Assembly (NCBI GenBank): GCA_947494565.1
Contig: CANLVG010000014.1
Span: 62,001-126,000 of the forward strand
DNA from: an uncultured Flavobacteriaceae bacterium
GTDB taxonomy: Bacteria; Bacteroidota; Bacteroidia; Flavobacteriales; Flavobacteriaceae
Length of the DNA stretch: 64,000 nt
Reading direction: 5' to 3'
Below, piece after piece: positions 43,459 to 52,838 of this stretch. The notes beneath the pieces were generated by a model. That model was not told the origin of the DNA. It worked only from the letters and a program-made list of their open reading frames with translations, and did no database searches. Position 1 is the first letter of the stretch; each line of letters begins with the position of its first letter. The position numbers were made by a program, and so were the translations under genes.

Positions 43459-46122
43459 TTAAAACTGCTGGCCGATAATGAAGTGTGTTTCCCATCCATG
43501 TGCCCCAGTCTCGCGACCGGTATTATCAGGATCGAATCCGTAACCGAAATCAATACCCAATAAACCAAATGCGGGCATAAAGATGCGAAGCCCCACACCA
43601 GCCGATCGTTTTATTTCAAACGGATTAAAATCTTGAAAATTGTTGAAAGCGTTACCTCCTTCTAAAAAAGTAAGAGCATAAATGGAAGCAGAGGGCTTTA
43701 ATGTGAGCGGATACCTCAATTCTAAGGAAAACTTGTTGTAGATCAATCCTCCTTCTTGTTGGCCTGTCAATGGATCCAGCGGGGTCAGGGTTTGCTCGTC
43801 ATATCCTCTTAACTGAACAATATCCCTACCATCTAAGGTAAAGTTACCCAGACCTGTACCTCCCACAAAAAAACGTTCAAACGGCACATCGCCCACATCA
43901 TTATTGTAGTTTCCTAAAAAACCGAATTCCGCATTGGTCCGCAACACTAATGATTTATCGGCACTACCAATCAAAGTAGTGTACCAATCACCCTTGAACT
44001 TTACCTTGTAGTATTCCAACCACCGGAAACGCTCTTGATCGATTTCTTCAAGTCGCGTCTGTTCTTCAGCTGATAACCCTCCATTTGTTATCCTTTGCAG
44101 ATTCAGTTCTTCATTTTCATCTCGCAAAGATTTGAAATCTTTATTACTGAACAGCGAATACGGCGGTGTAAATTTACCCGTGATCTCGAAATTGGAACCG
44201 CCTCTTGGAAATATACGCCCCCCGGAGGTAGCGTTTCGCGAAACGCCAAAAGTATAGGCCAAGGAATTGGATTTTCCGTTTCCAAAATTGAAGAGACCGA
44301 TATTGTAATTTCTAAAATCGTAAAGTTGATAGGCCAGGGAATGTGAAATCGTAAAATAATCATCTGGCCAACGCACTCTTTTGGCAAGACCTGCCGTAAC
44401 TCCGGTGATAGAAAATTGTTGATTCTTATCCGGCTCTATTCTACCGTTTAGAATTCTCCCGAACTCATCACGTGCGATACCGAACTGTTGGGTTCTAGAA
44501 AAGGAAAGATTGAATCGTACCGGTTTTTTTCCACCTAACCATGGTTCGCTAAAGTTCAAACTATAGACCCTGAACGTTCTACTCGCCTGTACACGCAACG
44601 CAAATGTTTGACCGTCACCCATGGGTACAGGTTTATAGGCCTCTCCCTTGAACAGGTTCTGTATTGAAAAGTTGTTGAATGAGAGTCCCAAGGTACCTAT
44701 AAAACCACCGCCGCCGTAACCTCCCTGAAGTTCAATCTGGCTCGATCCCGACTCTACTAAACTATAGGCCAAATCTACGGTACCTTCATTGGGATCCGGG
44801 TTCTGAATATCTGGCTTCACCTGTTCCGCATCAAAAAAGCCCAATTGGCCCAATTCTCGAATACTTCGAATGATGTCCGACTTATTGTATTTCTGACCGG
44901 GTCTTGTGCGCAGTTCCCTAAAAATCACATGGTCATTGGTTTTATCGTTACCCGCAACCGTAACATGATCGAGAAAGGTCTCTTTACCTTCTACAATACG
45001 AATCTCAAAATTAATGGTATCGTTTTCAGCGGAAACCTCGACCGGATTAATATTTGAAAAGAGATAGCCGTTGTTCTGATACAGACTCGTTATATCTTGA
45101 GCATCGGGCTTGGAGTCGTCTGCGATTCTTTTACGCAGTTCCACCCCATTGTATACAGCACCTTTTTTGATACGCAATACACTTTGTAGCTGCCTGTCCG
45201 TATATACTGAATTACCTACGAAATCGATGTCACCAAAATAGTATTGGTTACCCTCTTCGACTTTGATTTTTAGCGCGATATTGTTTTCATCTACCTTAAC
45301 AATGGTATCCGAAAGTACTCTCGCATCACGATACCCGTTTTCGGCATACTTGTCAATTAATAAATTAAGGTCATTATCGTAATCCTCTTCTATATATTTT
45401 GACTTCTTCCAAAAGCGCCCAAAGCGTTTCTTCTTCGTTTTTTTCAGGGCCTTACGGAGCTTCTTGTCCGTCAGCTTCTCATTACCTTCAAAGACAATCT
45501 CTTTGACCTTGACCTTATCGCCCTTATTCACGTTGATAACCATACGTTGGGCGTTGGTTTCCGAGGTATCCTTAGCTGTTATGATGTTGACTTTTGCATT
45601 CAGAAAACCCTGTTTCTTATACTTGTTCTGGATATAGTTTCGAGAATTCGCAATGAGACTCTCGGTTATCTTCTTACCTTTCTTTAAGTCGGTATCTTTA
45701 AGGATGTCGTCAACTTTTCGAGGCTTTACCCCATTTACAGTAACGGAAGTCAATGTCGGTCTTTCACTTATCGCCAGTTCCAGGAATATCTTATCACCCT
45801 CCACATTGACCACATAGAACTCAATATTGCTAAAAAGTTCCAAGCCCCAAAGTTTGTTGATGACCGCACTGATCTGGTCTCCAGGCACTGTAATAGGCTG
45901 CCCCACTCTTAAGCCGGTGTAGGTTTTGACGGTCTGTTCGTTATAGCTCTTTAAGCCAGTAACGTCGAGCCCCCCTAAAATGTACTTTTTGCCATCCTCA
46001 TAAGAACCGCCGCCCTGAGCGAAATTGATTATTGAAGTTAAAAGGAGTAGAAGGGTAAAAAGGACTTTTAGTGATGTGGTTCTTTTCACATCATTAATTG
46101 AGTTGTTCGCTAGTTTTTCCAA
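43459..46122 (-). CDS. bamA: Outer-membrane protein assembly factor BamA
   Basis: The product has 887 residues: a signal peptide (FTLLLLLTSIINFAQ), five POTRA-like domains in the first half and a 16-strand barrel (surface-antigen domain) in the second half, ending in a terminal strand with aromatic Phe (HFIIGQQF). BamA inserts beta-barrel proteins into the outer membrane. The ATG at 46122 overlaps uppS by 29 bases. A GTG at 46089, a few bases after the uppS stop, also fits and would start directly in front of the signal peptide. The true start is therefore uncertain. Confidence 0.93.
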   Translation of the reverse strand: MEKLANNSINDVKRTTSLKVLFTLLLLLTSIINFAQGGGSYEDGKKYILGGLDVTGLKSYNEQTVKTYTGLRVGQPITVPGDQISAVINKLWGLELFSNIEFYVVNVEGDKIFLELAISERPTLTSVTVNGVKPRKVDDILKDTDLKKGKKITESLIANSRNYIQNKYKKQGFLNAKVNIITAKDTSETNAQRMVINVNKGDKVKVKEIVFEGNEKLTDKKLRKALKKTKKKRFGRFWKKSKYIEEDYDNDLNLLIDKYAENGYRDARVLSDTIVKVDENNIALKIKVEEGNQYYFGDIDFVGNSVYTDRQLQSVLRIKKGAVYNGVELRKRIADDSKPDAQDITSLYQNNGYLFSNINPVEVSAENDTINFEIRIVEGKETFLDHVTVAGNDKTNDHVIFRELRTRPGQKYNKSDIIRSIRELGQLGFFDAEQVKPDIQNPDPNEGTVDLAYSLVESGSSQIELQGGYGGGGFIGTLGLSFNNFSIQNLFKGEAYKPVPMGDGQTFALRVQASRTFRVYSLNFSEPWLGGKKPVRFNLSFSRTQQFGIARDEFGRILNGRIEPDKNQQFSITGVTAGLAKRVRWPDDYFTISHSLAYQLYDFRNYNIGLFNFGNGKSNSLAYTFGVSRNATSGGRIFPRGGSNFEITGKFTPPYSLFSNKDFKSLRDENEELNLQRITNGGLSAEEQTRLEEIDQERFRWLEYYKVKFKGDWYTTLIGSADKSLVLRTNAEFGFLGNYNNDVGDVPFERFFVGGTGLGNFTLDGRDIVQLRGYDEQTLTPLDPLTGQQEGGLIYNKFSLELRYPLTLKPSASIYALTFLEGGNAFNNFQDFNPFEIKRSAGVGLRIFMPAFGLLGIDFGYGFDPDNTGRETGAHGWETHFIIGQQF

Positions 46123-46834
46123 ATCGTCGTTCTCTGTTCTGGTAATTCTTTATGGCCTCAACTAAATGATGCTCTTTAAAATCGGGCCAAAATACGTCAA
46201 TAAAATATAGTTCGGCGTATGCAATCTGCCAAAGTAAAAAATTGCTTATCCTATGTTCTCCACTAGTACGGATAAGCAAATCTACATCTGGTAAATCGTG
46301 CGTGTAAAGATGAGTATTTATAATGGTTTCATCAATATTTTCGGGAGAAATTATATTATTTTTAACTTTGATACTTATCTGTTTCACAGCATTTTTCAGC
46401 TCTTCGCGAGCGCCATAACTCAGGGCCAAAGTCAAGGTCATTCCGGAATTTTTCTTTGTGGTTTCCATCACCTCCAAAAGTTCTTTACGAGCACTCTCCG
46501 GCAAAGAATCAATATCACCTATCGTATTTAACCTAATGTTGTTTTTCGTAAAGGTCTTTAATTCTTTTTTCAAGGAGGAGACCAAGAGCCGCATAAGGGT
46601 ATCAACCTCTATTTTAGGGCGCTTCCAATTTTCTGTGGAAAACGTATATAGGGTCAGGTACCGAAGACCGATGCGTACGCAGTCTTCGACCGTACTGCGA
46701 ACGGTTTTCACCCCATTTTCATGACCAAAGACACGAAGTTTGCCTTTTTGTTTGGCCCATCGCCCGTTACCATCCATAATGATGGCGATATGGACCGGCA
46801 GGTTTTCACTCTTAATATCTTTTGTAGTATTCAT
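46094..46834 (-). CDS. uppS: Isoprenyl (undecaprenyl) diphosphate synthase
   Basis: The product has 246 residues. The cis-prenyltransferase signature IIMDGNGRWAKQ has catalytic D21, followed by GHENGVKTVRSTVEDC and the RISNFLLWQIAYAELYF region near the end. It makes undecaprenyl diphosphate, the lipid carrier for peptidoglycan and surface glycans. It lies 8 bases from porG and overlaps the bamA start, so the three are one transcript. Confidence 0.95.
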   Translation of the reverse strand: MNTTKDIKSENLPVHIAIIMDGNGRWAKQKGKLRVFGHENGVKTVRSTVEDCVRIGLRYLTLYTFSTENWKRPKIEVDTLMRLLVSSLKKELKTFTKNNIRLNTIGDIDSLPESARKELLEVMETTKKNSGMTLTLALSYGAREELKNAVKQISIKVKNNIISPENIDETIINTHLYTHDLPDVDLLIRTSGEHRISNFLLWQIAYAELYFIDVFWPDFKEHHLVEAIKNYQNRERRFGKTSEQLN

Positions 46835-46842
46835 TTCCCATA

Positions 46843-47538
46843 TTACTCAAAACAATCCATACATGGCTTTCTGCCAAAGGTGTAGGTAAAGGTCAGACCT
46901 GTAAAAACATACCAATCATCGCTAAAAACATTTCCGAAGGCCGGGTCTATCTGTTGGCTTATATTCGATTTTTCCGGATTACTGGCATCAAGGTTATCCG
47001 TAAACGTATACCGTGCACCAATCTCGCCCCCCAAGATAAAAAGTTGGCTGATCCGATATTTAAAGCCAACGGTCATCGGTATGGCGAATGCCCCATCTCT
47101 CTGATCAAGGTTCTGCAACCTTCCCGCGTCAAAATAATTATAGTCATATCTGAAATAGGTCACCCCAGTGTACAAATATGGCGTAAATGCCGGGCCTAAT
47201 TTATGCAAATTATATTCAACGAAGTTAAACTCCAGTCCTGCCGATGCTTCCAAGATGGAGTTGTTGACTACAAACCCCCGTTCTCGCCTTGAAGCAATAC
47301 TTGATTTTGAGTCATCGGCGGTGAACTTCCCGTAAATCAAACTGGCCCTCCAGGCGTACCGCTTACTTTTATTCCACTTGAACAGCCCCCCTACCGCGAA
47401 ATCCGAAGGTAGGATAAAATTGGTTTTACCAACATCGCCAATATTATTGGCTCCTCCCCCAAAAACCCCAATTTCATAGGTTTGTGCCTGCACGATACCC
47501 ATAATGGAAAAGAGAATTAAAAAAAGTAAACTCCTCAT
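46843..47538 (-). CDS. porG: PorG/DUF6089-type outer-membrane protein
   Basis: The product has 231 residues with a signal peptide (cleavage after IVQAQ, about residue 19). It carries a barrel-like pattern of alternating strands and an ending CMDCFE. The opening TYEIGVFGGGANNIGDVGKTNFI is typical of DUF6089/PorG. In Porphyromonas gingivalis PorG belongs to the type IX secretion apparatus, and the same order porG-uppS-bamA-ompH-ompH occurs there. The product likely sits in the outer membrane and aids type IX secretion. A promoter element is at 47555-47562. Confidence 0.8.
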   Translation of the reverse strand: MRSLLFLILFSIMGIVQAQTYEIGVFGGGANNIGDVGKTNFILPSDFAVGGLFKWNKSKRYAWRASLIYGKFTADDSKSSIASRRERGFVVNNSILEASAGLEFNFVEYNLHKLGPAFTPYLYTGVTYFRYDYNYFDAGRLQNLDQRDGAFAIPMTVGFKYRISQLFILGGEIGARYTFTDNLDASNPEKSNISQQIDPAFGNVFSDDWYVFTGLTFTYTFGRKPCMDCFE

Positions 47539-47554
47539 AAATTCTAAAAGTTTG

Positions 47555-47562
47555 CAAATATA
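47555..47562 (-). promoter_or_regulatory. -7 element TATATTTG of porG
   Basis: The minus strand reads TATATTTG, an exact match to TAnnTTTG, 16 bases before the porG start. It would drive porG, uppS and bamA. No strong -33 was found. Confidence 0.5.
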
Positions 47563-47653
47563 ACAATTGCAGTGGCTTACACTATTGAATTATCACATTC
47601 CTGTTCTCACATGATAAACAGTTTTTAGAAGTATTTATTGTTTTGCTCGAAGT

Positions 47654-48535
47654 TCAATTACGCCTGTCTTCGCCCCATAAAAGCTTGTTGCGAAGCGTTT
47701 TCAAGAAACTTTCAGAAGTGTATTCGATCATTTTAACCGAGAACCCTGCTTTTCTAATATAAATTTCCCTACCATTCTCAATTGAGGCAATGCGGGAATC
47801 CAGGGAAACCAAATGATTATCTTCCCTACCCGATACTTTTAGACGTATCACGGTATCGTCGGAAATTACCAACGGACGGGCATTTAAGTTATGTGGCGCA
47901 ATAGGGGTCAACACCAATGATTTGGCCGTAGGCACAATTACAGGACCACCGCAACTCAAGGAATATCCGGTCGACCCGGTGGGCGTAGCGATAATCAGGC
48001 CATCTGCCCAATATGAAGTCAGGTATTCGTCATTGAGATAGGTCTCGACGGTAATCATAGAAGTGGTATCTTTTCTACTAACGGTAACCTCGTTCAGGGC
48101 AAAGTTCATTTCCGCGAACTCCGGAATACCACCACTCGCACTGACTTCAACTAAGCTTCTTTCAACAATCGAATATGATCCTTGGGTAAATTCAGTAACC
48201 ACTTTTCTAACATCCTCTTTCTTAAAGGTCGACAAAAAGCCTAAGCGCCCTGTATTCACACCCACAATAGGTATCCCCAAATCGCGAACATAGGTCGTGG
48301 CCCTTAAAATAGTACCATCTCCCCCGAAGCTAACGAACATGTCAAAAGTACTGTCAAGGCCCGTGATTTCATCAAAAGTATCACAAGCACTTACCCCCTT
48401 GGTTTTAGACAATAGGGAGTGAAACTCTTTTTCTATGGAAATCGCGGCATTGACCTTTTGAAGTTCATCTAAAAGCTCGAGAACATATGAAACAGCACTT
48501 TCTTGGTAGGTCTGCCCGTAAATAGCAACTTTCAT
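47654..48535 (-). CDS. nadK: NAD kinase
   Basis: The product has 293 residues. It holds the GGDGT motif (SFGGDGTILRATTYV), the NE motif (ALNEVTVSRKDTTSM) and the glycine-rich TPTGSTGYSLSCGGP segment. It makes NADP from NAD and ATP. The gene begins 6 bases after the stop of the CBS-domain gene, so the two form one operon. The CBS protein may sense adenosine nucleotides, which would fit NAD kinase control, but that is inference. Confidence 0.95.
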   Translation of the reverse strand: MKVAIYGQTYQESAVSYVLELLDELQKVNAAISIEKEFHSLLSKTKGVSACDTFDEITGLDSTFDMFVSFGGDGTILRATTYVRDLGIPIVGVNTGRLGFLSTFKKEDVRKVVTEFTQGSYSIVERSLVEVSASGGIPEFAEMNFALNEVTVSRKDTTSMITVETYLNDEYLTSYWADGLIIATPTGSTGYSLSCGGPVIVPTAKSLVLTPIAPHNLNARPLVISDDTVIRLKVSGREDNHLVSLDSRIASIENGREIYIRKAGFSVKMIEYTSESFLKTLRNKLLWGEDRRN

Positions 48536-48541
48536 ATCTTA

Positions 48542-49198
48542 TTATACGTTAAGATATTTATCCAAATAATCAGAGCGTTGTTTTAAGTCTTCAAGAAACT
48601 GATCATCATTCGTACCAAAAATGATATTATAGTTATACCTCCTAAAGGTCTGCTGAATCTCATTTAGATTCGTAGTACCGATTTTGATGGTCACCTGAAC
48701 AACATCATTGTGAATATCGGTTATGAACCCCCCGATAAACCTAGTGTTATTACTTTCAACAATTTGGGCTATTTCACTAAATGAATAGTCTTTGATTCCT
48801 TTTTCAACAATAAGGATTCCTCCTGGTTCGGTGAAAAAAGGGGTGTCTATGAACATGCTAACAATATCGGTGATATCGTAGTAGCCCAATACATCCTCAC
48901 TATCACCCAAAACGGGCAAAAGGTTCGATTCATTACGCGCAAACTTCTCAAGTACATCGAGCCAGTTGGTATCTTTTCGAACAAAAAAGCTTTCTAGATT
49001 GTAGCGATAATCCTCGATTTTTTTTCCTTCCTCGAAAGTCTCTAGATCGGCTTCATTGAAAACACCTAAGTAACGTCCTTTTTCAGCTACGGCAATATGC
49101 GAATAGGTATGCCCTTTGAAAAATCGGATTACCTTTTCCAAAGATTCACCTACGTCGAAGACCTCAATATTGGACAAAATGTGGGTTTGAATCTGCAT
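48542..49198 (-). CDS. CBS-domain protein
   Basis: The product has 218 residues. Two CBS domains fill the N-terminal 130 residues (for example SHIAVAEKGRYLGVFNEADL and LLPVLGDSEDVLGYYDITDI). The C-terminal part (IVEKGIKDYSFSEIAQIVESN with a Val/Ile-rich strand region) resembles an ACT-like regulatory fold. No catalytic domain is present, so this is a sensor protein. It is upstream of nadK in the same transcript. Confidence 0.85.
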   Translation of the reverse strand: MQIQTHILSNIEVFDVGESLEKVIRFFKGHTYSHIAVAEKGRYLGVFNEADLETFEEGKKIEDYRYNLESFFVRKDTNWLDVLEKFARNESNLLPVLGDSEDVLGYYDITDIVSMFIDTPFFTEPGGILIVEKGIKDYSFSEIAQIVESNNTRFIGGFITDIHNDVVQVTIKIGTTNLNEIQQTFRRYNYNIIFGTNDDQFLEDLKQRSDYLDKYLNV

Positions 49199-49287
49199 CG
49201 CTTTAATTATATCGCAAAATACTAATTTAAAACATCAAAAGGCATGCCTAATTCGTATTTTTGGGTCTTATTAAATCAATTTAGCAC

Positions 49288-50001
49288 ATGACAAAACTTA
49301 GCGTCAACGTGAACAAAATAGCGACCTTGAGAAATTCACGTGGTGGTAATGTACCGGACTTGCTCAAGGTCGTTTCGGATATTGAGCGTTTTGGAGCCCA
49401 AGGCATCACTGTTCATCCACGACCCGATGAACGGCATATTAAGTATCAAGACACAAGAGACTTGATAAAAGTCGTGACCACTGAATTCAATATCGAGGGG
49501 AATCCAATTGATCAATTCGTGGAGTTGGTTTTGGAAACGAAACCTACCCAGGTCACTTTAGTTCCTGACAGTGTTGACGCCATTACTTCGAATGCCGGAT
49601 GGGATACCATAGCCCATAAAGACTTTCTTAAGGAAGTCATTCAGACCTTTAAAGCCCAAGGCATACGAACCTCTATCTTTGTAGATGCCGACACCCGAAT
49701 GGTAGAGGGTGCAGCCAATACCGGAACAGACCGTATAGAGCTGTATACCGAAAGCTATGCAAAAACCTACGTCGAAAACAAGGAAAAAGCAGTTTTAGAC
49801 TTTACAAAGGCGGCCGAAATAGCACATTCATGTGGTTTAGGGGTCAATGCAGGACATGACCTCAGCTTGGACAACATTGCATACTTCAAAAAACATGTCC
49901 CGCACTTACTTGAAGTTTCTATAGGTCACGCTCTCATTTGCGAGTCGCTCTACTTTGGGCTTGACAATGTTGTGAATATGTATTTGAACAAATTGAAATG
50001 A
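49288..50001 (+). CDS. pdxJ: Pyridoxine 5'-phosphate synthase
   Basis: The product has 237 residues, the family length. Conserved PdxJ segments include [21 protein letters not shown], the [13 protein letters not shown] loop and [12 protein letters not shown] near the end. The enzyme joins 3-amino-2-oxopropyl phosphate and deoxyxylulose 5-phosphate to make pyridoxine phosphate. The hydrolase gene overlaps its stop by four bases (ATGA). Confidence 0.95.
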   Translation: MTKLSVNVNKIATLRNSRGGNVPDLLKVVSDIERFGAQGITVHPRPDERHIKYQDTRDLIKVVTTEFNIEGNPIDQFVELVLETKPTQVTLVPDSVDAITSNAGWDTIAHKDFLKEVIQTFKAQGIRTSIFVDADTRMVEGAANTGTDRIELYTESYAKTYVENKEKAVLDFTKAAEIAHSCGLGVNAGHDLSLDNIAYFKKHVPHLLEVSIGHALICESLYFGLDNVVNMYLNKLK

Positions 50002-50771
50002 GCGAAATTCTACATTCACGAATCATCGGAAGCGGAACACCTTTGATCATACTACATGGTTTTCTTGGTATGTCTGACAACTGGAAAACGCTAGGCGCGA
50101 AGTATGCCGAAAATGGCTATGAGACGCATTTGATCGATCAAAGAAACCACGGTAAAAGCTTCCATTCGCAAAATTTCAACTACGATCTTTTGTCGGATGA
50201 CCTAAAACGGTATATCGAACATCATACCTTGGGAAAAATATGCATCATAGGTCATTCAATGGGTGGCAAAACAGCTATGCAGTTTGCTTGTGACCATACC
50301 GAGCTCACCGAAAAGCTAATTGTTGCTGACATTTCACCCAAGTACTATCCGCCGCATCACCATGACATCATCAATGGTCTGCGCGCTTTGGATTTCGAAA
50401 AAATAAAGTCCCGAGGGGATGCCGATGCCGAATTATCCAAATTCCTTAGCGATTTTGGTACGCGACAATTTTTGTTGAAAAACCTCTTTTGGGCGGAGAA
50501 AGGAAAGTTGGCCCTTCGATTCAACCTACCTGTACTAAGCACAAAAATGGAAGAAATCGGAGAAAATATAAGTGCGACGGCACAATTTGGGGGACCTACC
50601 TTATTTTTAAAAGGAGATGTCTCGGAATATGTAGCGGAAACCGACCTTCCAGAAATCAAAAGACATTTTCCACTGGCAAAAATCGATACTATCGAAAACG
50701 CGGGCCATTGGGTACACGCGGCCAACCCTACCCAGTTTTTTGAAAAATCCCTTGCCTTTATGAATTCCTAA
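49998..50771 (+). CDS. Alpha/beta-hydrolase (YbfF-like)
   Basis: The product has 257 residues. Catalytic features of the alpha/beta-hydrolase fold are the oxyanion segment [11 protein letters not shown], the nucleophile elbow GHSMGG, and a C-terminal NAGHWVHA with the catalytic His. Close relatives in E. coli (YbfF) hydrolyse acyl-CoA or small esters. It overlaps the pdxJ gene by ATGA and so is translated with it. A functional link to vitamin B6 synthesis is not known. Confidence 0.88.
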   Translation: MSEILHSRIIGSGTPLIILHGFLGMSDNWKTLGAKYAENGYETHLIDQRNHGKSFHSQNFNYDLLSDDLKRYIEHHTLGKICIIGHSMGGKTAMQFACDHTELTEKLIVADISPKYYPPHHHDIINGLRALDFEKIKSRGDADAELSKFLSDFGTRQFLLKNLFWAEKGKLALRFNLPVLSTKMEEIGENISATAQFGGPTLFLKGDVSEYVAETDLPEIKRHFPLAKIDTIENAGHWVHAANPTQFFEKSLAFMNS

Positions 50772-50939
50772 TCCAGCGTACCGTGTATACTTCGATTTCA
50801 TCTTAGACATTCATGGTTAAATCTCCACGGTTTTACCAACTCAGAAAAACCATTGTATGTTCACAATAGAATAATAAGTACCTTTATAGGAGCCAGTTTT
50901 TAGGCATCCTTTTTGTTTGACACCCTTAAAAACATCCAT

Positions 50940-51296
50940 ATGAAATTTCTATTACGATTACTTTTGAGCGCTCTTGCCGTTGTGGTCTTATCAAAAGTAT
51001 TGCCCAATGTCTCTGTTGACAACTACACCACCGCCCTTATCGTGGCCGTCGTATTGAGTCTCCTGAATTTTATCGTTAAACCTATTATGGTCATCTTGAC
51101 ATTACCGATTACCATTGTAACCTTTGGTCTTTTTCTATTAGTGATCAATGCCGTCATCATTTTGTTGGCCGATCACTTTATCGATGGCTTTGCCGTAAAT
51201 GGTTTTTGGTGGGCCCTGTTGTTCAGCCTACTGCTTTCATTTCTCCAATCGATTTTATTTTCATTCTTGAAGTCCGATAAAACGAAGTCAAAATAG
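50940..51296 (+). CDS. Small four-helix membrane protein (phage-holin-like family)
   Basis: The product has 118 residues from the ATG at 50940 (MKFLLRLLLSALAVVVLS). Four hydrophobic helices fill the sequence, with LLNFIVKPIMVILTLPITIVTFGLF in the centre, the hallmark of the PF04020 family. The name phage holin is historical, as there is no phage context here. It is probably an inner-membrane protein of unknown role. Confidence 0.8.
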   Translation: MKFLLRLLLSALAVVVLSKVLPNVSVDNYTTALIVAVVLSLLNFIVKPIMVILTLPITIVTFGLFLLVINAVIILLADHFIDGFAVNGFWWALLFSLLLSFLQSILFSFLKSDKTKSK

Positions 51297-51320
51297 ATTG
51301 AATCCCAGCACTTTAAAAAC

Positions 51321-51351
51321 TTGGTGGATGGGCTAAATTATACTACTTTTG
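51321..51351 (+). promoter_or_regulatory. Promoter of tig
   Basis: TTG at 51321-51323 and TACTTTTG at 51344-51351 are separated by 20 bases. Both match the Bacteroidota consensus (TTTG/TTG and TAnnTTTG). The ATG follows 31 bases later. This is the best promoter in the window. Confidence 0.7.
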
Positions 51352-51382
51352 CATCCCGTTTATTTTATCAAAATAGTGACAA

Positions 51383-52705
51383 ATGAATATTACGAAAGAG
51401 CAGATTGATGAATTGAATGCCGTTGTAAAAGTGGCAATTACCAAAGATGACTACCAAGATAAGGTTGACAGCATCCTTAAAGATTACAAGAAACAGGCCA
51501 ATATACCCGGCTTTAGAAAGGGTCAGGTGCCCATGGGGTTGATCAAGAAGCAATATGGAAAAGCGGTCTTGGTCGATGAGGTGAACAAGTTGATTCAAGA
51601 CAACCTGAACAACTATCTCACTGAAGAAAAATTGGATGTACTTGGCAATCCCCTGCCAAAGCAACAGGATGGTTTCGATTGGGATGCCGAAAATTTCGAC
51701 TTTGAGTTTGAATTGGGTCTGGCTCCAAATTTCGAAGTCCCCTTAAAAACCAAGAAAGCCATTACCCATTACAAGATCGTTGCGGACAAAAAGATGATCG
51801 ACGAGCAAGTCGAACGTATCCAGAAACAATACGGTAAACTCATAAGCAAATCCGAAATCAGCAAAAAAGATGAGATTACAGGTTCATTCGTAAATGAGGA
51901 AGAAGAAATAGAACATAAGACCACTATCGAGCTCGACCGATTCAAGAGTAAAAAAGCAATGGACGCCCTTGTTGGTAAAAAAGTGGGGGATTCCGTTCTT
52001 TTGAGTACGAAAGGACTGTTCAAAGAAGATGCGATGCTCGCTTCATCTTTAGGAATTTCTCAAGAAAAAAGCGAAGGGCTTAAAATCGATGTTACCTTCA
52101 TTATCGATGAAATAAACGAGCGGGAACCCGCAAAGCTGGACCAGGAGCTTTTTGACAAGCTCTTTGGAAAGGACGAAATTACTTCTGCCAAAGATTTAAA
52201 AGAACGTATTAAGGAGGATTCCGAAAAGCAATTCGAGCAGCAGTCAGACCAGAAGCTCTTGAATGATGTGACCGAATACTTCATCGAAAACACGAAGTTC
52301 GATCTTCCTGCCGGTTTCTTGACCAAATGGATTCAAATGACGGGTGAAAATCCGTTGACCGAAGAACAGGCAAGCGCCGAATACGAAAAGTCGGAAAAAG
52401 GATTGCGCTATCAATTGATCGAAGGTAAAATAATCAAAGACAACGACCTTCAAGTACAATTCGACGAACTAAAAGAATTCGCCAAAGGTTTCATTAAGTC
52501 GCAAATGGCACAATATGGGCAACTTGACCCACAAGAAGAAGAGTTAGATAATATTGCCGCAAGAGTTTTAGGAAATCAAGATGAGGTGAAACGTTTGTCG
52601 GAACAATTGATGAGCCAGAAATTGATGAACCTCTATAAGGAAAAGGCAAATCTTAAGGAAAAGGAAGTGACCTATGAAGACTTCGTTAAAGAAGTTTATG
52701 GGTAA
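51383..52705 (+). CDS. tig: Trigger factor
   Basis: The product has 440 residues. The ribosome-binding signature is IPGFRKGQVPMGLIKKQYG near residues 38-56. The middle region (about 150-250) corresponds to the PPIase domain and is degenerate, as in other Bacteroidota trigger factors. The C-terminal arm is highly charged. The protein binds nascent chains at the ribosomal exit. The clpP and clpX genes follow on the same strand, a common order in many bacteria. Confidence 0.93.
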   Translation: MNITKEQIDELNAVVKVAITKDDYQDKVDSILKDYKKQANIPGFRKGQVPMGLIKKQYGKAVLVDEVNKLIQDNLNNYLTEEKLDVLGNPLPKQQDGFDWDAENFDFEFELGLAPNFEVPLKTKKAITHYKIVADKKMIDEQVERIQKQYGKLISKSEISKKDEITGSFVNEEEEIEHKTTIELDRFKSKKAMDALVGKKVGDSVLLSTKGLFKEDAMLASSLGISQEKSEGLKIDVTFIIDEINEREPAKLDQELFDKLFGKDEITSAKDLKERIKEDSEKQFEQQSDQKLLNDVTEYFIENTKFDLPAGFLTKWIQMTGENPLTEEQASAEYEKSEKGLRYQLIEGKIIKDNDLQVQFDELKEFAKGFIKSQMAQYGQLDPQEEELDNIAARVLGNQDEVKRLSEQLMSQKLMNLYKEKANLKEKEVTYEDFVKEVYG

Positions 52706-52771
52706 CCAACCGACCTGATGTTTCTGCTTTAAGGTAGAAAACACAAAAAATTCGGTTTCAAAAGTATTAAG

Positions 52772-52780
52772 TATCTTTAC
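52772..52780 (+). promoter_or_regulatory. Putative clpP -7 element TATCTTTAC
   Basis: TATCTTTA differs from TAnnTTTG only in the last base. It lies directly upstream of the hairpin at 52781-52807. If it is active, the clpP transcript begins with this hairpin. Confidence 0.35.
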
Positions 52781-52813
52781 GGTGCCGAAAATTTGTTTTT
52801 CGGCACCTTTTTT
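52781..52813 (+). terminator. Terminator of tig
   Basis: GGTGCCGAAAA pairs with TTTTCGGCACC across a short loop, followed by six T. The hairpin is the first strong terminator after tig and lies about 25 bases before the clpP start codon. Confidence 0.8.
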
Positions 52814-52838
52814 ATTTAAAAAATTCAACGAAAAACGA

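Noticed and set aside
51000-51290. Prophage, suggested by the holin-like protein
   Set aside because: No other phage genes, integrase or attachment sites are present; the PF04020 family is chromosomal in most bacteria.
52782-52838. Upstream ATG of clpP
   Set aside because: It lies in the tig terminator hairpin; the conserved ClpP N-terminus starts at 52839.
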